Shown here piece by piece: positions 1 to 15,228 of a stretch of DNA of 64,000 nt; the stretch's first letter is position 1, and every line of letters starts with the position of its first letter. Origin of the DNA: Erpetoichthys calabaricus (taxonomy: Eukaryota; Chordata; Cladistia; Polypteriformes; Polypteridae); contig NC_041396.2 in NCBI RefSeq assembly GCF_900747795.2, positions 118,510,397-118,574,396 on the forward strand, given 5' to 3'. Position numbers and translations under genes: made by a program. The notes under the pieces are model-generated. The model was not told the origin of the DNA. It saw only the letters and a program-made list of their open reading frames with translations, and did no database searches.

Positions 1-1150
1 AGAGACAGGTTTCCAGTACCAGGCATGATGTTAAGTGAACTCAGGAGTGAACGAGGAGAATTTGCCATTTTTAAACGAATCGTATGTGCTAGTATTTATA
101 TTCACATTAAACAAAGCCGACCCAAATTCTTTGCAAGATACTCTGCACCCTGGCCTGGCGACTGGAAGATTTACAGTTATACATACAGTATAGAGTAGGA
201 ATTTTCAGGCAGTTTGTGAAAGCACTATTAGCGAGTCAACGGAGGTCAAGTGGCAGGTTTGATTTATGCGGGAGTAAATATAACTTGCATTCAAGGTGCT
301 CAAGATAAGTCTGGCTCCTAAAGTTGAAGAATGTGGGCTGGCATCAAGAAAGCCAGGAGGTCAAAAATAGGCATGCTGTGTAGTCAAAGATGATGTGTCT
401 CAGTAAGGCATGGTCAGAGAACACTTGTGCTTAATTTACAGTTACTGCTAACCCGTATCAGATGCTGGCTGTGGAGGAAGGTATTTGGAATGAGCCTCTC
501 ACTGTACTCCTACAAAACGTAACTGAACTCTTCTATCTAATTAACATGTGTCAGCACAACACTGAGTGCATCTCACACATTCCTCAAGGATCACCATTTG
601 AAGGGAGACTTGCCAATGATTGGAGGGTAATGAATTATTTTAAGGTGACAGAGGTTTTTGACTGATGACATAAAAATATGTTAGTGCATAATGTTGATTT
701 CTAGTCAAAATAAAACACATTCCATAGCAGTGATTCTTTCTTGTTTGGGATTTACTTCACACTTGACTCTTTTTGCTGGTAATTCTTTTCTCATGCTGAT
801 AACTGCAACTCTGTTATTTTTTTTCATCCATAAAAGTCCTGAAAGAAGTACTGTGGTATTTCAGGCAGTGAATTACACTTCTGGACCACTGAAATAGTGA
901 AGGAAAACCATTCAATATTTTCTGGGGCCCATTGCTGGTCATTCTTCCATCCATTCAGCTACAGGCCTATAATTTGATTGTGGAGTTGTTCCTTGTCAAC
1001 ATGCAGTAAAACAAGCAGACTGGCTCAGATCTGGGATATAAGACCAGCTTGTAAAGAACATTTACATTCAACAGAAAAACATACGCTCCCTTGTCATGCA
1101 CTCATGATGCCCTTTCAAAAAGTAACACAAAATCACAAAAGGCACAAAAC
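1..1150. other. Intergenic DNA downstream of ACTA1, nothing recognised
   Basis: AT-rich sequence beyond the actin poly(A) signal. It holds only short open frames of 60-90 codons without recognisable domains or splice context. I see no clear repeat. Confidence 0.5.
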
Positions 1151-1154
1151 ATTT

Positions 1155-1546
1155 GAAAAGGTTCTTAAAAATTTATTTCTGGGTGTCATCTTTGAGTTGT
1201 ATTTTTCAGACAACCATAAGCTCATTGGACTTTTTAATTAATAGTCTTTGGAAATGAAAGGGTCAGCCAAATATTTATCAGGTTTCTTTGTTATTTTGTT
1301 GGTCTGTTCCATAAATAGAGTGGCACTGCTCTCAAAAAATAGAAGACAGTGGATTTAATAAATTAATACTTGTTATGTACATTTTACAATCACATGTTGA
1401 CAAACATGCTATTTTTGCAGCTTTCTCACAGTAACAAAAACTGTTACATATTTGAAATTGAACTCTGCTGTCTTTCAACAGCCGTTCAATGTGCTACAAA
1501 GTCATCCTGAGCAAGTATTGAGAAGGAGAAGGAGAAGGAAATGACT
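1155..1546 (-). other. ACTA1: ACTA1 3' UTR with poly(A) signal
   Basis: Region downstream of the actin stop codon on the minus strand. A canonical AATAAA on the minus strand lies at 1172-1177, about 370 bases after the stop. It is the clearest poly(A) signal before the intergenic DNA. The exact cleavage point is inferred. Confidence 0.6.
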
Positions 1547-4435
<2,889 letters not shown>

Positions 4436-4462
4436 TTATGACTGGGACTAACGATAAGTCAC

Positions 4463-4463
4463 T

Positions 4464-4535
<72 letters not shown>

Positions 4536-4537
4536 TC
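4463..4537 (+). repeat. (CTTT)n microsatellite in ACTA1 intron 1
   Basis: About 19 near-perfect tandem copies of a four-base pyrimidine unit between the first and second actin exons. On the transcribed sense strand it is a purine tract of GAAA units. Confidence 0.95.
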
Positions 4538-5408
4538 GCAAAAGATGCGGCTAATCACTATGCGCTATATTAACACTTATACAAAAATGATTTAAGCAAA
4601 AAAAGTTAGAATTTTGTTTTGACAGCTTCGCGTTCTTGTTTAAATCGTTTTTACTAGGAATTGTAAACGCAATAAATGACTTGTACTAATTTCAGATTGT
4701 GAATTTCAGCCGTCATTTTCCTTTAAGCAATATAAACATCTTCATCTGATCGTTGTATTGTTAAATACATTTCTATTTGATAAATTGTATTCCAGTAAAA
4801 GAAAATTTGGTTGAATTTATAATAATGAGGCTGATCAAGAAATGAAATCCTAAGTCGCAAACACCTGTTTAAACTCTGCTTGAACGTGAATTCTGATAAG
4901 TTAATATAAGTTATTGTTAATTATAGAAATAACGCTTTTTACATTTGAAGCGAATTGTATGGTTAAACCCACTTTACTTCTACCTGCTATATATTTTTTT
5001 ATCGTTTTACACTTCAGTGTCTTGCATTTTGAGTATACGCACATCTTCATCTGTATATCTATTTGTACACCTAAATTGCAGTTGTGCGATTTGAAGCACT
5101 TCTCTGAACAGTTTAGTTGGTTATGTACAGCATTTATGCTGTATACAAATATTTATTAGGATTATTATTTATTAGTATATATCAGGTAGTCCTGAACACA
5201 TAATTCGATGAAATCCCGCTTAGTTCTGTCTTCTTTGTATATTAAGTCAAACGCCTATTTATTTATTTAATTAATTAATTACTTATTGACTAACACTGCT
5301 GAGTCCCGCATAACCATGGAACTGTCCTCTCCCCGGCGCGAGCTCTTCTATGCCCCCCAAACTACGGACTCTCTCCCTTCAGTCGCTCCGGCGCTCCACT
5401 CTCCTTAC

Positions 5409-5478
5409 CTTGGGTGTCGTCTGTCCGAACAGGAGAAGCTCAGAGGCAGTAGAGCACACTGCTACTGGTTTCCAGCTA
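5409..5478 (-). other. ACTA1: ACTA1 non-coding exon 1 (predicted)
   Basis: A strong splice donor on the minus strand (AAG then GTAAGG) has its exon edge at 5409. A TATA box sits at 5501-5510. A start about 25-30 bases below the TATA gives a first exon of about 70 bases, joined to the acceptor before 4350. Vertebrate muscle actins typically have such a short untranslated first exon. The start site is inferred. Confidence 0.65.
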
Positions 5479-5500
5479 CAGCTCCTCGGCCAACCGGTGC

Positions 5501-5510
5501 TCTTTTATAT
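5501..5510 (-). promoter_or_regulatory. ACTA1: ACTA1 TATA box
   Basis: ATATAAAAGA on the minus strand, correctly placed upstream of the predicted first exon and just below a GC-rich block with CArG boxes. Confidence 0.7.
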
Positions 5511-5587
5511 CCACCAGCGCTCCTTTTCTTTTCGTGGAGTACCAGGAAAAGTCTGTGCATTCCGCTGGAATTTCACGACGCCTTTCT

Positions 5588-5597
5588 CCATATTTGG
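5588..5597 (-). promoter_or_regulatory. ACTA1: CArG box (SRF site), proximal
   Basis: A perfect CC(A/T)6GG match (CCATATTTGG as read on the plus strand), about 110 bases upstream of the predicted start. Serum response factor binds such sites in muscle actin promoters. Spacing is like the proximal element of other skeletal actin promoters. Confidence 0.75.
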
Positions 5598-5661
5598 CTC
5601 TTGGAGGGTCGATCGCTTCCAAAGCCGTGGGAGCGCCCCGGTTCGGAGTGCGCAGGGCTGC

Positions 5662-5671
5662 CCAAAAAAGG
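5662..5671 (-). promoter_or_regulatory. ACTA1: CArG box (SRF site), distal
   Basis: A perfect CC(A)6GG match about 190 bases upstream of the predicted start, the second consensus CArG box in the promoter. Binding by SRF is inferred from the motif and its place. Confidence 0.65.
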
Positions 5672-5706
5672 AGCGATCGCCCCGAATCCCAACCACGGAG
5701 CTCCGT

Positions 5707-5716
5707 CCGTATATGG
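5707..5716 (-). promoter_or_regulatory. ACTA1: CArG-like element with one mismatch
   Basis: CCGTATATGG on the plus strand, one base off the CArG consensus, about 235 bases upstream of the predicted start. Muscle actin promoters often carry one or more imperfect CArG boxes beside perfect ones. Confidence 0.45.
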
Positions 5717-5719
5717 AGA

Positions 5720-7200
5720 GTGACACGTCTGCAATCTGTCTTACTCCTTCGCAGGAGATAGAGTGGTCAAACAAGGCAGCACCTCTGTCTTTCCTGACAG
5801 CCTTCCTTTAGTCAGTTGAACAGAACTTGACTTCAGAGAGGGACAGATCAAGAAAACCATTGCCTTTTTCATCGGATGGCAAGAAACGAAAATGGGCTCA
5901 GAATCATTTGGAAATTGGCAGCAGTGGTCACAACAAGGCTGGACATTGAGAATTGCTCCACCTGTTCTCTGTACTAGACGGACGTGTCATCTAAGGCGTG
6001 CGTACATGGCCTGTAAAAACATGGGTTATGTATGTACAAATAATTCGCAGGGTCTGGGGGGACAATTAACGGTAATTGCGTGGAAAGAAAAGTTACACCG
6101 ACATTGCCAAGCGCGACGCCGATGATTGCGAAGACTTGCATACTGACAGTTCAACTACGCCTGCAGATAATAAAACAACTGCTGTGCGGTTTTTATATAG
6201 CGCCCTTCTCGTGAGTTTTTAAACTATAAGAATGGTTGAAGAAGCAAACAATCGCATAAATTATTTCAAAATTAAAATCTGGCAGGAAATAGACTGTAAA
6301 ATGTCTGATATTTCAGTACAGTGCTAGGTAAGCAAACAATATGAAAATGTGCGTGCCACTTTTAAAGTCAATGCCTTTTCCGTGGTGGGTCGCACTAGCG
6401 CCCCTTACTACCGCCTACTCCAATTCAATGGCAGTGTGCGTTTCAGAAAAAATATTTCAAAAATAATAACCATTTTAAAGTATTAGTTTTGAACTGGGAT
6501 GCCTGCTCTGTTTTGCGTATTATTGTCTTTTTAATGCCCTTCATGCACCAATTTGCTGAAACCAGCTATCTGTCCAGTTTCTGGTCATGAGGATTCCCAT
6601 TCATGGTCGTATACAGCTCAAGGCTGGAGCCAACCCAACGGGATTGGTGCCAGTCCATCGCAGGATACGCTCATGCACGCATACGACTTTACACCATAGC
6701 GTTCCCCTTTATTTCAATACTTATTTTCGTAAAGGCGTTTCTTTCGTTTGTAAAGTACTAGTTGCATGTGAGTAAGAAAAAGAATTCACGCAGGTCATTT
6801 TGAACAGTCAGCAAAGCTCCATTACTGGCGAGCCGCTGGTTCGTTCTTTCCCTCAGGGCGTCAGACATACCAGTGGAGTGGCAGGTTACACTCAGGGAAA
6901 CATCCGCTAGAGACTATTATATATCGTGTAAGGCATGATTTTTCAGTACTTTTGTTAACAGCACTCCTTTTTAATTTTAAATGTGCCCAGTCTCGTTTTG
7001 TACCTATCTTACACGAATTTCTCTTGTGTTTACCTTTTCTAATTGTAAGGATAAGAACATCTGAGTCTGCAATATGAAAACAAACACCTTACAGGTCCTT
7101 GCTTGGCTGCTTCATTAAACACACATCAAATACCAGTGTCATCTGCAAGAGGTAAAAAAAACGATTGGGAACATGGCCTTAAAGGCAGAGTTTAAAAAAA
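5720..7200. other. Upstream flank of ACTA1, mostly unrecognised
   Basis: No gene seen. A short degraded SINE piece in minus orientation lies near 6600-6700, with the 'ctggagccaa' and 'catcgcagga' blocks. The rest could hold distal actin regulatory DNA, but I see no clear site. Confidence 0.4.
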
Positions 7201-7209
7201 AAAACGTTT

Positions 7210-7930
7210 TATTTGAAACTGGCAAATAAAAAGGAAAACGTTAAAATGGCCAAAACAACACAAACATGGGAGGGAAAAGTGTATTTTGGCCAGTATCCTG
7301 GGGTCATCTTTTTACTGATGCAGATGACACAGTTATTTGCTTTGTACTGTTCAAGGAAGTCGCCGCCTGAGCACCTGCTACATGTTTGCTTCTTATACCG
7401 ACTTAAATGTCTTTATTCTCAGTTGTATGTCTCGGACTTCCACTTCTTTTTCTGTCCTGATTAGATCCAGTTTGCTTTCTTTCTGAAGATAGTACACGCC
7501 TTTTTTGTAAAATCTTCAGTTTCTTGGCAATCTGTCACATAGACTAGCCATAGTTTTGCAGAACAACTGACACGATTCCTAAGAAAGCTGCTTTATTTTG
7601 GCCATTTTTGAAGTCAGAATTGAAACTTAGGAAGGCCAGTACCTTGAAACCCATGGAAAGACAACTGACTTATTTTATTGAATAGAATACCATGCTTTGA
7701 CTATGATACCACAATTACAAAGGTTTATCTAATAATCAATTAGCATTAAAGCATGATTAATTACAGATGAGCTAAAATAACCCACCAATGGGACATTGGA
7801 GCAATTGCAGTAGTATGTGAAAAATAAATTATAAATCAGTCATTTCAAGCAATTACAGCCATTGACGACACCAGTAACACGTTGGCTATATTTTTAAATG
7901 AGTATAATAGTACTTTCATAAAAATGTATG
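7210..7930 (-). mobile_element. Tc1/mariner remnant with internal inversion
   Basis: On the minus strand, 7800 down to about 7300 resembles the 5' leader and helix-turn-helix part of a fish Tc1 transposase: an AAAATGGCCAAAATAAAG start region, then a GACAGATTGCCAAGAAACTG block. The next transposase block (CTGGCAAATAAAAAG to ACACAAACATGG, 7219-7270) is instead on the plus strand, so the copy has been inverted inside. No terminal repeats are clear and no open frame remains. Recognition is from memory of Tc1 consensus sequences. Confidence 0.6.
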
Positions 7931-8021
7931 AATTTCTATCTAAAACATGACAAATTCTGGGTTCTGTGTAATTCCTAACTACTGACCACTAGTGTATATG
8001 TATATGTACTTTATATGTATA

Positions 8022-8318
<297 letters not shown>

Positions 8319-8329
8319 GTAATAATTAT

Positions 8330-9130
8330 GGCTTAAATACTGCAAGTAATTTTGTTACTCTCATGGAAAGAATAACAGTTATCATGATAGTATATATATA
8401 TAGAAACAAAAAAGTATATGGAATACTAATTCTGTACTTATGAACTGGAGAAATAATTTCAAACTCCCAGCTATAATAATTTTGCAGCAGCAAGTTAAAC
8501 ATATGAAGAAATAAAGAGCAATGTAGAATAAATACTTCTTATTTCATAAGGGACATTTCTAATGTAATCGGCTTAATTATAGTATGCAGAAGATGGCAAT
8601 GGAAAATTCAAGGGAGATAAAAGATATTATTATGCTTCAAGACAATAAAACAATCTAAAATATATGCACATCTTAAAATCTAAGAAACAGACAGAAGTGA
8701 AAACTGAACAGTGTATCTTAAAATTCTTACAAAAATGTTGGAGAATATTATTCAATGATAAGAGGTAATTTATGGTAAAAGTCTATTAATTTTAGATTTT
8801 GTTTATCATTTATGTACTGTTGATAGCTGTTATTCTCCATATATTTCGATGTGCAAAGCCTAAATGAGATTAAAAACATACTTCTATCAGCTGTATTCTG
8901 CAACCACTGTAGACAAGCACTAAGTTCACCCTTTCTGACTATCTAATGCAGCACATCATTGTTTCATCATTAAATACATTTTATGACGAGAATGTATTTT
9001 TCTGGACATCAGGGCCCTGAGATCAATCCATTGGTATACAACATTTTTCTTAGTTTGTCTGCAAATAGCCAAGACTTTCTTTTCAGTTAGTCAGTCATTC
9101 AAGGACATGCAAGTTTATATACTGTATATA
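8330..9130. other. AT-rich intergenic DNA, nothing recognised
   Basis: No gene, domain or repeat family recognised. Confidence 0.4.
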
Positions 9131-9269
9131 AATATGCTGTAGACATGTCATTTAGGTTGATCGGCTTATCCACATTGGGCACATGGCAGTGACAGATTGG
9201 CCATCTACTTGTGGGATGAGGATTACTTTTGTTCAGTTTTGTGTGTCGTATTTACCCCATTTTTTCACA

Positions 9270-9487
9270 CCCATTGCTCACCCAACCGACCTTGAAGGGG
9301 GTCACCCTCTGAATTGCTTTTCCCAAGATTCCTTCCATTCCCCCCTGCCTCCTCCCTTTTTTTTAAAGTTTTTTTCTTGTCTTTGTATAGAGTGAAGGCT
9401 GGGAAAGCTGTCAAAAACCAATACATGTTAAAACCCTTGTGTGATTTTGGGCTATACAAGAAATAAATTGTTTTTGTTGTTGTCATT
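9270..9487 (+). mobile_element. LINE 3' end fragment, L2-like tail
   Basis: Contains GAAGGGGGTCACC, a TTCCCAAG block, and ends with TTTTGGGCTATACAAGAAATAAATTG followed by a TTG-rich tail. That layout matches the 3' untranslated end of L2-type LINEs common in fish (from memory). No coding part is present. Confidence 0.55.
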
Positions 9488-9699
9488 TGTGATTGGGCCT
9501 TGCAATGTGCCTGTCTGGGTCTGTTATGTTCTATGCAGTCTAAGTATAGCATTCTTGAATTGACAGACATCATTTTCAGAATCCTAAAATATATATTTAA
9601 TGGTATGTTTTCTTAGCTGTGTTTTTTCATTCATATAACCTTGCTATTACACTTGACCTCAATAACAGTGTGCTAGTAATGAGAGAATTTATTTACAAT

Positions 9700-10060
9700 G
9701 TAATTAGTGGCCTGGCTGAAAAGGTGTTGCCAGTAGAGTAAAGTAGCATAGAACAGTAGCTCTGTTTAGAAGAAGAGAGCCTCTAAGAGCCAGTAGGAGA
9801 CTAATAATTCCTATAATTGAAGTGGCTCTCCTAGAGGTAAAGCCTTGGTGAGCACCAGAGGGGACACTGGGGGGAAGGAAATTACTTAGTATTTTTAGGC
9901 AAAACAGTGCAGCAGAGGAGCCACATACAGTACGTGAAACAGCTACGCTCTTCCAGCCCAATACAGAGGCTTTGAGTTGGCTCAGTGGCACACTCAGTGG
10001 TACACCTTTTATAGGACCTTCCAGTGAGCAGGATGGCAAGAAGCCCAGGGCAATATTTCC
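9700..10060 (-). repeat. Possible LTR-like repeat (uncertain)
   Basis: GC-richer block in AT-rich surroundings. A CCTATAAAAGG motif on the minus strand near 10006-10016 resembles the TATA region of the LTR-type repeats elsewhere in this window. No matching second copy, primer site or coding was seen. Confidence 0.3.
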
Positions 10061-10329
10061 CTAGGAAGTTAACTGTAGGAAAAGTGGGGTTTAAAGACTA
10101 TTCTGTTTCTATAAGTCTATTGTTGGGACAATGCTGACAAAGAATAAGTAGGAAGGAGGAGAGGTGAAGAGTTTTCCTTTCATTTAATGCATTGTATTCT
10201 TTTTGAAATCATCCATTTCTGGTGTGCTTTGTAGTATAAAATATTTATTATACTGAAATAAAACTTGCATTAGCAGTATGTTTATTACCTGTGGTACAGT
10301 TACATTTCTCTATGGACATTATTTTCAAT

Positions 10330-10555
10330 TGGTGAGTACTGCTACCTCAGGGATCCTTTAGTTAAGGGTTCAAATCCGTGCCTATCCAGGGACTATGTTG
10401 AAATTACACAATCTTTCCATGTTTGCATGAGATCTTCTCACATATCCCAAAATGTGTAGCTTAGGTTGACTGGCAAAATGAAAAATTGGCATGATTTAAG
10501 TGAAGGTGTCCTATGAAGGAGTTGCAGTCCATTCTGAATTCTGAGTATATTTCAG
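10330..10555 (+). repeat. Degraded tRNA-type SINE
   Basis: Starts with a head resembling 'gctacctcaggg', followed by GGTTCAAATCC, a good B-box (the pol III promoter element of tRNA-derived SINEs). The body blocks 'catgtttgcatgagatcttctc' and 'gttgactggc' are recognisable but diverged. Confidence 0.6.
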
Positions 10556-10599
10556 AACCTTCTACACAAATTAATGTATTTGTTTCAAAGAAGGAGATG

Positions 10600-11205
10600 T
10601 GGCCTGTAAGGGGTGTAGTAGAGCTTCAAATACAAGACACAACTGCCAAACATACAGTTCCGGGTTAACATGAAATTATTTTATTTTATAGAGTACCTTT
10701 CCAGGCATCCCTCAGTCAGTCCAGAACAGCACAGTATGATGCAATGCAATATCACACATTTCAATCCTTCCCCCTTTCTCTCCTTCCACTCCTCCTTGGC
10801 AAGCCTTGTCCACCTTCTACCAACTCCATCTCCCTGAATGAGGTAGGCTTACTCATTTTATGCCAGACACAGAACATTTCCAGTGCCACAGAACTGCAGG
10901 CCTAACAATCATAAACCAGGAGAGGTCTCACCCGTCAGTGCCCCGGGGAACACAGCAGGGCTGTCCTCTTGGACTACAGCTTCCATGAACCTCTGTGGGA
11001 GCCCAAACTGGGGGTCCGCCAGTGGAGTATGGACACCTAGTCCACTAGGGGACTCTTTGCTCCCTCAGAGTAGTCTCCCATGGTCCACAGCAGCACTCAT
11101 CCTGGCCAGGACTCCCATCAATCTCACTGCTCCCACTAGCATTGTGTCTTTCTGGGTAAGCAAGGCAGGATCTTCCATCCCGGCAGGTGGATCAGTCCAT
11201 AAGTG
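10600..11205 (-). mobile_element. Probable solo LTR, same broad family as 23460-26232
   Basis: On the minus strand the block begins near TGGACTGATCC with a CCGGGATGG motif, as in the other LTRs of this window. It has a TATA-like GGCATAAAATG near 10855 and an AATAAAATAA poly(A)-like signal near 10680. No internal region or second LTR flanks it. Treated as a fossil LTR. Confidence 0.5.
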
Positions 11206-12025
11206 TATATTACACAGAGTAGCTAACACGTTTATTAACATTAAAAGGAAAAACTATTTTTACAACTATGGTACACTAGTGAATACAAACTGCTTTACAT
11301 ATCTGCATTATCTTCTTAATATTATCATTTTCCTCCTCAAATGAAGTAAAAAAAATGGAGAATTGAACTAGGCACCATGGAATTTCTGCTACCAATCAAA
11401 ATCCAGTTTTAGATATTAAATTGTATTATGCCTTCACACTGTCCATTTGTTAAAGTTCTTAGAGACGTATAGTATGTAAAATGTAAATGTAAAACATGTC
11501 TCACAAAACCTAAAGACGTCAGCTGTGAAAATTCAACTCCCTTTCACAGACGAATGTTTTATTTTGTAAGTAACACAAAGGTGTTTTAATGCCTAAACAC
11601 ACTGAGGTGAAAATTGGAGCTTGATTTCATTTTTGACTTTTTTAATATTATTTTTTATTTATAAAAGTTACTATGACAATTGAATACAAATCTTTGTTTC
11701 TGGGGGTATTCTTTCTGCATCCCAATAAATATTTTATTTGAATCAGCCCAGGCTTTACTGAGAAATGCATTGAAGCATATCTTACAGGCCAAGTTTCTGC
11801 TACTCTTAAGAACAGGGCCCAGTATACAGAACCAGTAGATTCATCTGACACATCAACATCCCATGTGTTTGCTGAACTGTATGGTTCAGGTATTTCCAAA
11901 CACAAAGTCTGAAACGTCATTAATTAGTGAAGGTCTAAGATATACAGTAAGTGCTCTCTTTCATTAAAAGACCATTTCAGAACTTCTATATACTGGCATT
12001 AACTGGTGACTGAATACCTTGCCAG
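11206..12025. other. AT-rich intergenic DNA, nothing recognised
   Basis: No gene or repeat family recognised. A 90-codon open frame at 11648-11920 has no domain I can name. Confidence 0.4.
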
Positions 12026-12029
12026 TTTA

Positions 12030-13770
12030 GGCATGTGGACCATCATCATGAGAACAGATGTTCAGGTAGTTTGAAATGACATTCACTCTGTCATTCTTGG
12101 ATGGGATTTTCTTTTTAAATATCAGTCAGACTGGCACTTTTAAATGTAGTCTTGTGCCTGTAGCTTCTAATCTCATTCCAATTAGGGCACACTATGGACA
12201 TTTTGTCAAGGGTTCAGATCCTTTTACCTTAGTTTGGTGTCATGCCCATATATAGTACATAGGCCTTATAGAACTTGACCTTTGTTGTGTACAATAACTT
12301 GTGCTATCAGGTAGACTGTTATCTTTATGTGTTCATTTCATTAATCCCAGAAAAGATAACTTACATATACCATGTGACATTAGAATTAAATAGTTTCAGT
12401 TTTTGGTCAGCCAGAAGGGTAACAGATTCTTAGTCCTAGAAGCCATAGTAGGTGAAGTCCAGATTCAGATTCAACCTCAGTACATGTCCAAAGTTAACCT
12501 TATAGAGTCAGGTTTGACCAGTGAACAACAGCAGCAGCTGGAGAAAATTCTTTTCTCGTGTTATGATATTGTCAATGCCTATGACCATGACTTTGACCGC
12601 ACTTCTGCGATTAGGCATATTAAAAGAACAGAAGATGCTCTTATTTGACTTCACTATGCATGTGTACTGAAATAGACAAGCAGTTTCAGCAGCTCCTTTC
12701 TCATGACCCTACTGAAGAAAATTGTAGTCCTTCATCTTCCCCTATTGTTATAGTAAAGGAAAAGAATGACAGCAATTGATTTTGTATAAACTGTAGATTT
12801 AATATTGAACAGAAAGCATTCACAAATAACGATTCATACTTTCTGCCATATCATTTTCTGGGGCATGTTGGTTCAGTACAATGGCTTTTTCAGTGGAGAC
12901 TGGTCAACTCCAGTAAGAATGTAAGCCTCAGAACAGGAAAAGAAATGATTTCAATATGTAAAGTGTTCTGCATCCCTCCAAAGGTATGGAAATGGGGTTA
13001 ACAAATACTCCCTTCACTTTTCAAAGAATAGTGAAGCTGGTACTGTGTGGGTTTTCATTGTCTTACTTATTTTGATAATGTTCTTGTGGTACATCTGCCT
13101 TGTGCTTTATCTGAGCACCTTCACAGCTTGAAAAAAGTGTTTTGTTCATTTCCACTCTCCGTCTATACGCCAGTAAATGTTACCAGGCCTGTAGACAAAA
13201 TATCATTGGTAAGGAATGTTATATTCAGGGTCAGTATACTACCTAATTCAAGGGATATTAGCAAAGTTTGTGACTGGTAAATCACTTCAATTATTATGGA
13301 AGGGAGAGCATTCATAGGCATTTGCTCATACTACAGATGATTTTTCAGAAATTTTTCAATTATTGGTTGACCACTTACTGCTCTTACTTAGACAAATCAG
13401 TGTGATGGCACCTTTCAGTGTTTGAAGTGTTTCCCATATTATTCCACCTATTGTGGTGCATCCAGTTTTCACAAATCTTTCATGCCCTGCACATATGCCA
13501 CCCATGACTGCATACAGTTTATCTTTGTGTGTTATAGCATATGCAAATCACAATTTCACCACACCTGAAATGATCCAATTTTGATCAGTGAACTTTGGGG
13601 AGCTGTGTGGCCAGTATGACATTTAAAATGGATTGATGACACATCTCATATTCGCTCCTGGCTGTCTAGCTGACATCTGACTTGACAAACTCTCTGAGAT
13701 CGTGCATTGAGTGGATGGTGATGTTGTGCTCTTTGCCTACACTGACATGGACACAGTAAATATGAATCAT
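12030..13770 (+). mobile_element. Ty3/gypsy-type LTR retrotransposon pol fossil
   Basis: Translated pieces resemble, in order, the end of an aspartic protease (ILGWDF-like, near 12090), a protease to reverse-transcriptase linker (GLTSEQQQQLEKIL, near 12515), and reverse-transcriptase blocks including PFTFQRI (near 13010) and SEHLHSLKKVF (near 13110). This order is that of Ty3/gypsy pol. The copy is broken in many places and no LTRs were located next to it, so it is old. Confidence 0.7.
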
Positions 13771-13774
13771 TTGT

Positions 13775-14225
13775 TAATGTTTAAAAATTATTAATATATT
13801 TCAATCATTACATTAAATTGTGTCCTTATACTCGGGCTAGTCTGTTTATTTCAAGGACCAAAATGAAAATTATTTGTTAATGAATTAATCAGACTGCTTT
13901 GGTAAAATTATGATTTTTGCTGTCCACATTTATATGGATTACCAGTTATACAGAAAGATCAAAGACTGATCTGCTTTGTAAGTATCTTCTCTCAACATTA
14001 AAGACCATTATAAGTGTACATTTTCTGTTTTTATTTACTGTAACTAGTTGCCTACATTTGACTAGTCACTGTTCTCTAGCATTTTCTTCCCTACTCCTAA
14101 TTATTAATCTCTTCTGAAGTCACTTGTCATTATTAGCTACAGTTCTGTTTTTCATTTTTCAGTGTTTCTGCTTAAAGTTCATAATACGTGGAATTGTGAA
14201 ATAGTGGGTCCATAGCTAAACAAAA
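13775..14225. other. AT-rich intergenic DNA, nothing recognised
   Basis: No gene or repeat family recognised. Confidence 0.35.
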
Positions 14226-14229
14226 ACTG

Positions 14230-15228
14230 GCCAATTTTTAAATAAATAATTGCACCCCAAAGAAGGTTCAGGCTTGAATTGGGCACAGGTGTGCAAGTTT
14301 ATTGAGGCGCTGGCTGGCCACATTGTATACACTTGTTGAGGCAGGCTGATCAGTCACGCACCTCAATGATGCCGCTGGGGGAGTGACTCCCCACACCAGC
14401 ACCCAAGAGTTTAAGAGGAGCCTGCACAGCAGTGAGAAGGGAGAATAAATAGAACAAGAAACAGAAAGAGAGATTGGAAGGTTAGAAGACGAGAAAGAGA
14501 GACAGAGAGAGAGAGAGAAATAGGCAGCAAGATAGGAGAGTACTGGTGCAAGAGCAAGTAAGTGAGCAAGTGAGAGAGAACAAGCAGGCAGCCATGAGGA
14601 GAGCCCTCACGGGAGCGTGTGGCAGACGCTCAGGGCCTGAAGGAGGCCACTCCAGCTGATTTTCTCTGTGCTTGCTCACGTGTAAGTCTAGGGAAGGCCA
14701 CAGGAGTTGGAAGGATCAAGGCTCGGCTCGGATGGGGAGCCCTGTTAGAGCCATGGACAGTAGGGACCTAATCCTGGGATCAGACTGGGAGACCTGCTGG
14801 GGAGCCATAGGACAGCAGGGGCCTGGACCTGCAGAAGAAGGTAGGCTGCACCTGTTGGTTTTATGTCTCTCCAGGCAGCAGGACCCAAGCAGGGTAAGCT
14901 CCATTTTAAAGGGAAGCACCAGGGAATTGATTTTAAAGGATAGACACTTGCTTTTAAAGGATTATTTATGGGACTTGTTTTTAACCTCCATGAGGACAGT
15001 TTTAATGGATTATTTATTTATTGAATTTCTATACACTGCAATTTTTGAACATGATTTTGATTGTTGGATTTTAATAAAAGCACTGTTCACTTTTTCACAC
15101 CTACCCCTTGCTTCATTAATGTGTCCTCATCTTCCCATCTCATCATGGTTAACGGTATCTGTGGTGGAGGGTTCAAGAGGCACCCAAACAGGAATGGGAG
15201 CATGGAGCTGACCTGCACTGTCACAGGA
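14230..15228 (+). mobile_element. Probable LTR (solo), about 1 kb
   Basis: GC-richer block with a GAGAGA purine-rich stretch (14505-14580), a TTTAATAAAAGCAC poly(A)-like signal near 15075, and an end in CACTGTCACA. A TTTAAGAGGAGCC element near 14410 may be the TATA region. Orientation is uncertain because the minus strand also has CAATAAACTTGC near 14300. No internal region is attached. Confidence 0.4.

Noticed and set aside
5286-5811. Open frames of 145 and 153 codons over the actin promoter
   Set aside because: They run antisense through the TATA and CArG region and the first exon; the GC-rich promoter composition explains the open frames.
14672-15211. 179-codon plus-strand open frame
   Set aside because: It lies inside an LTR-like block and shows no known domain.
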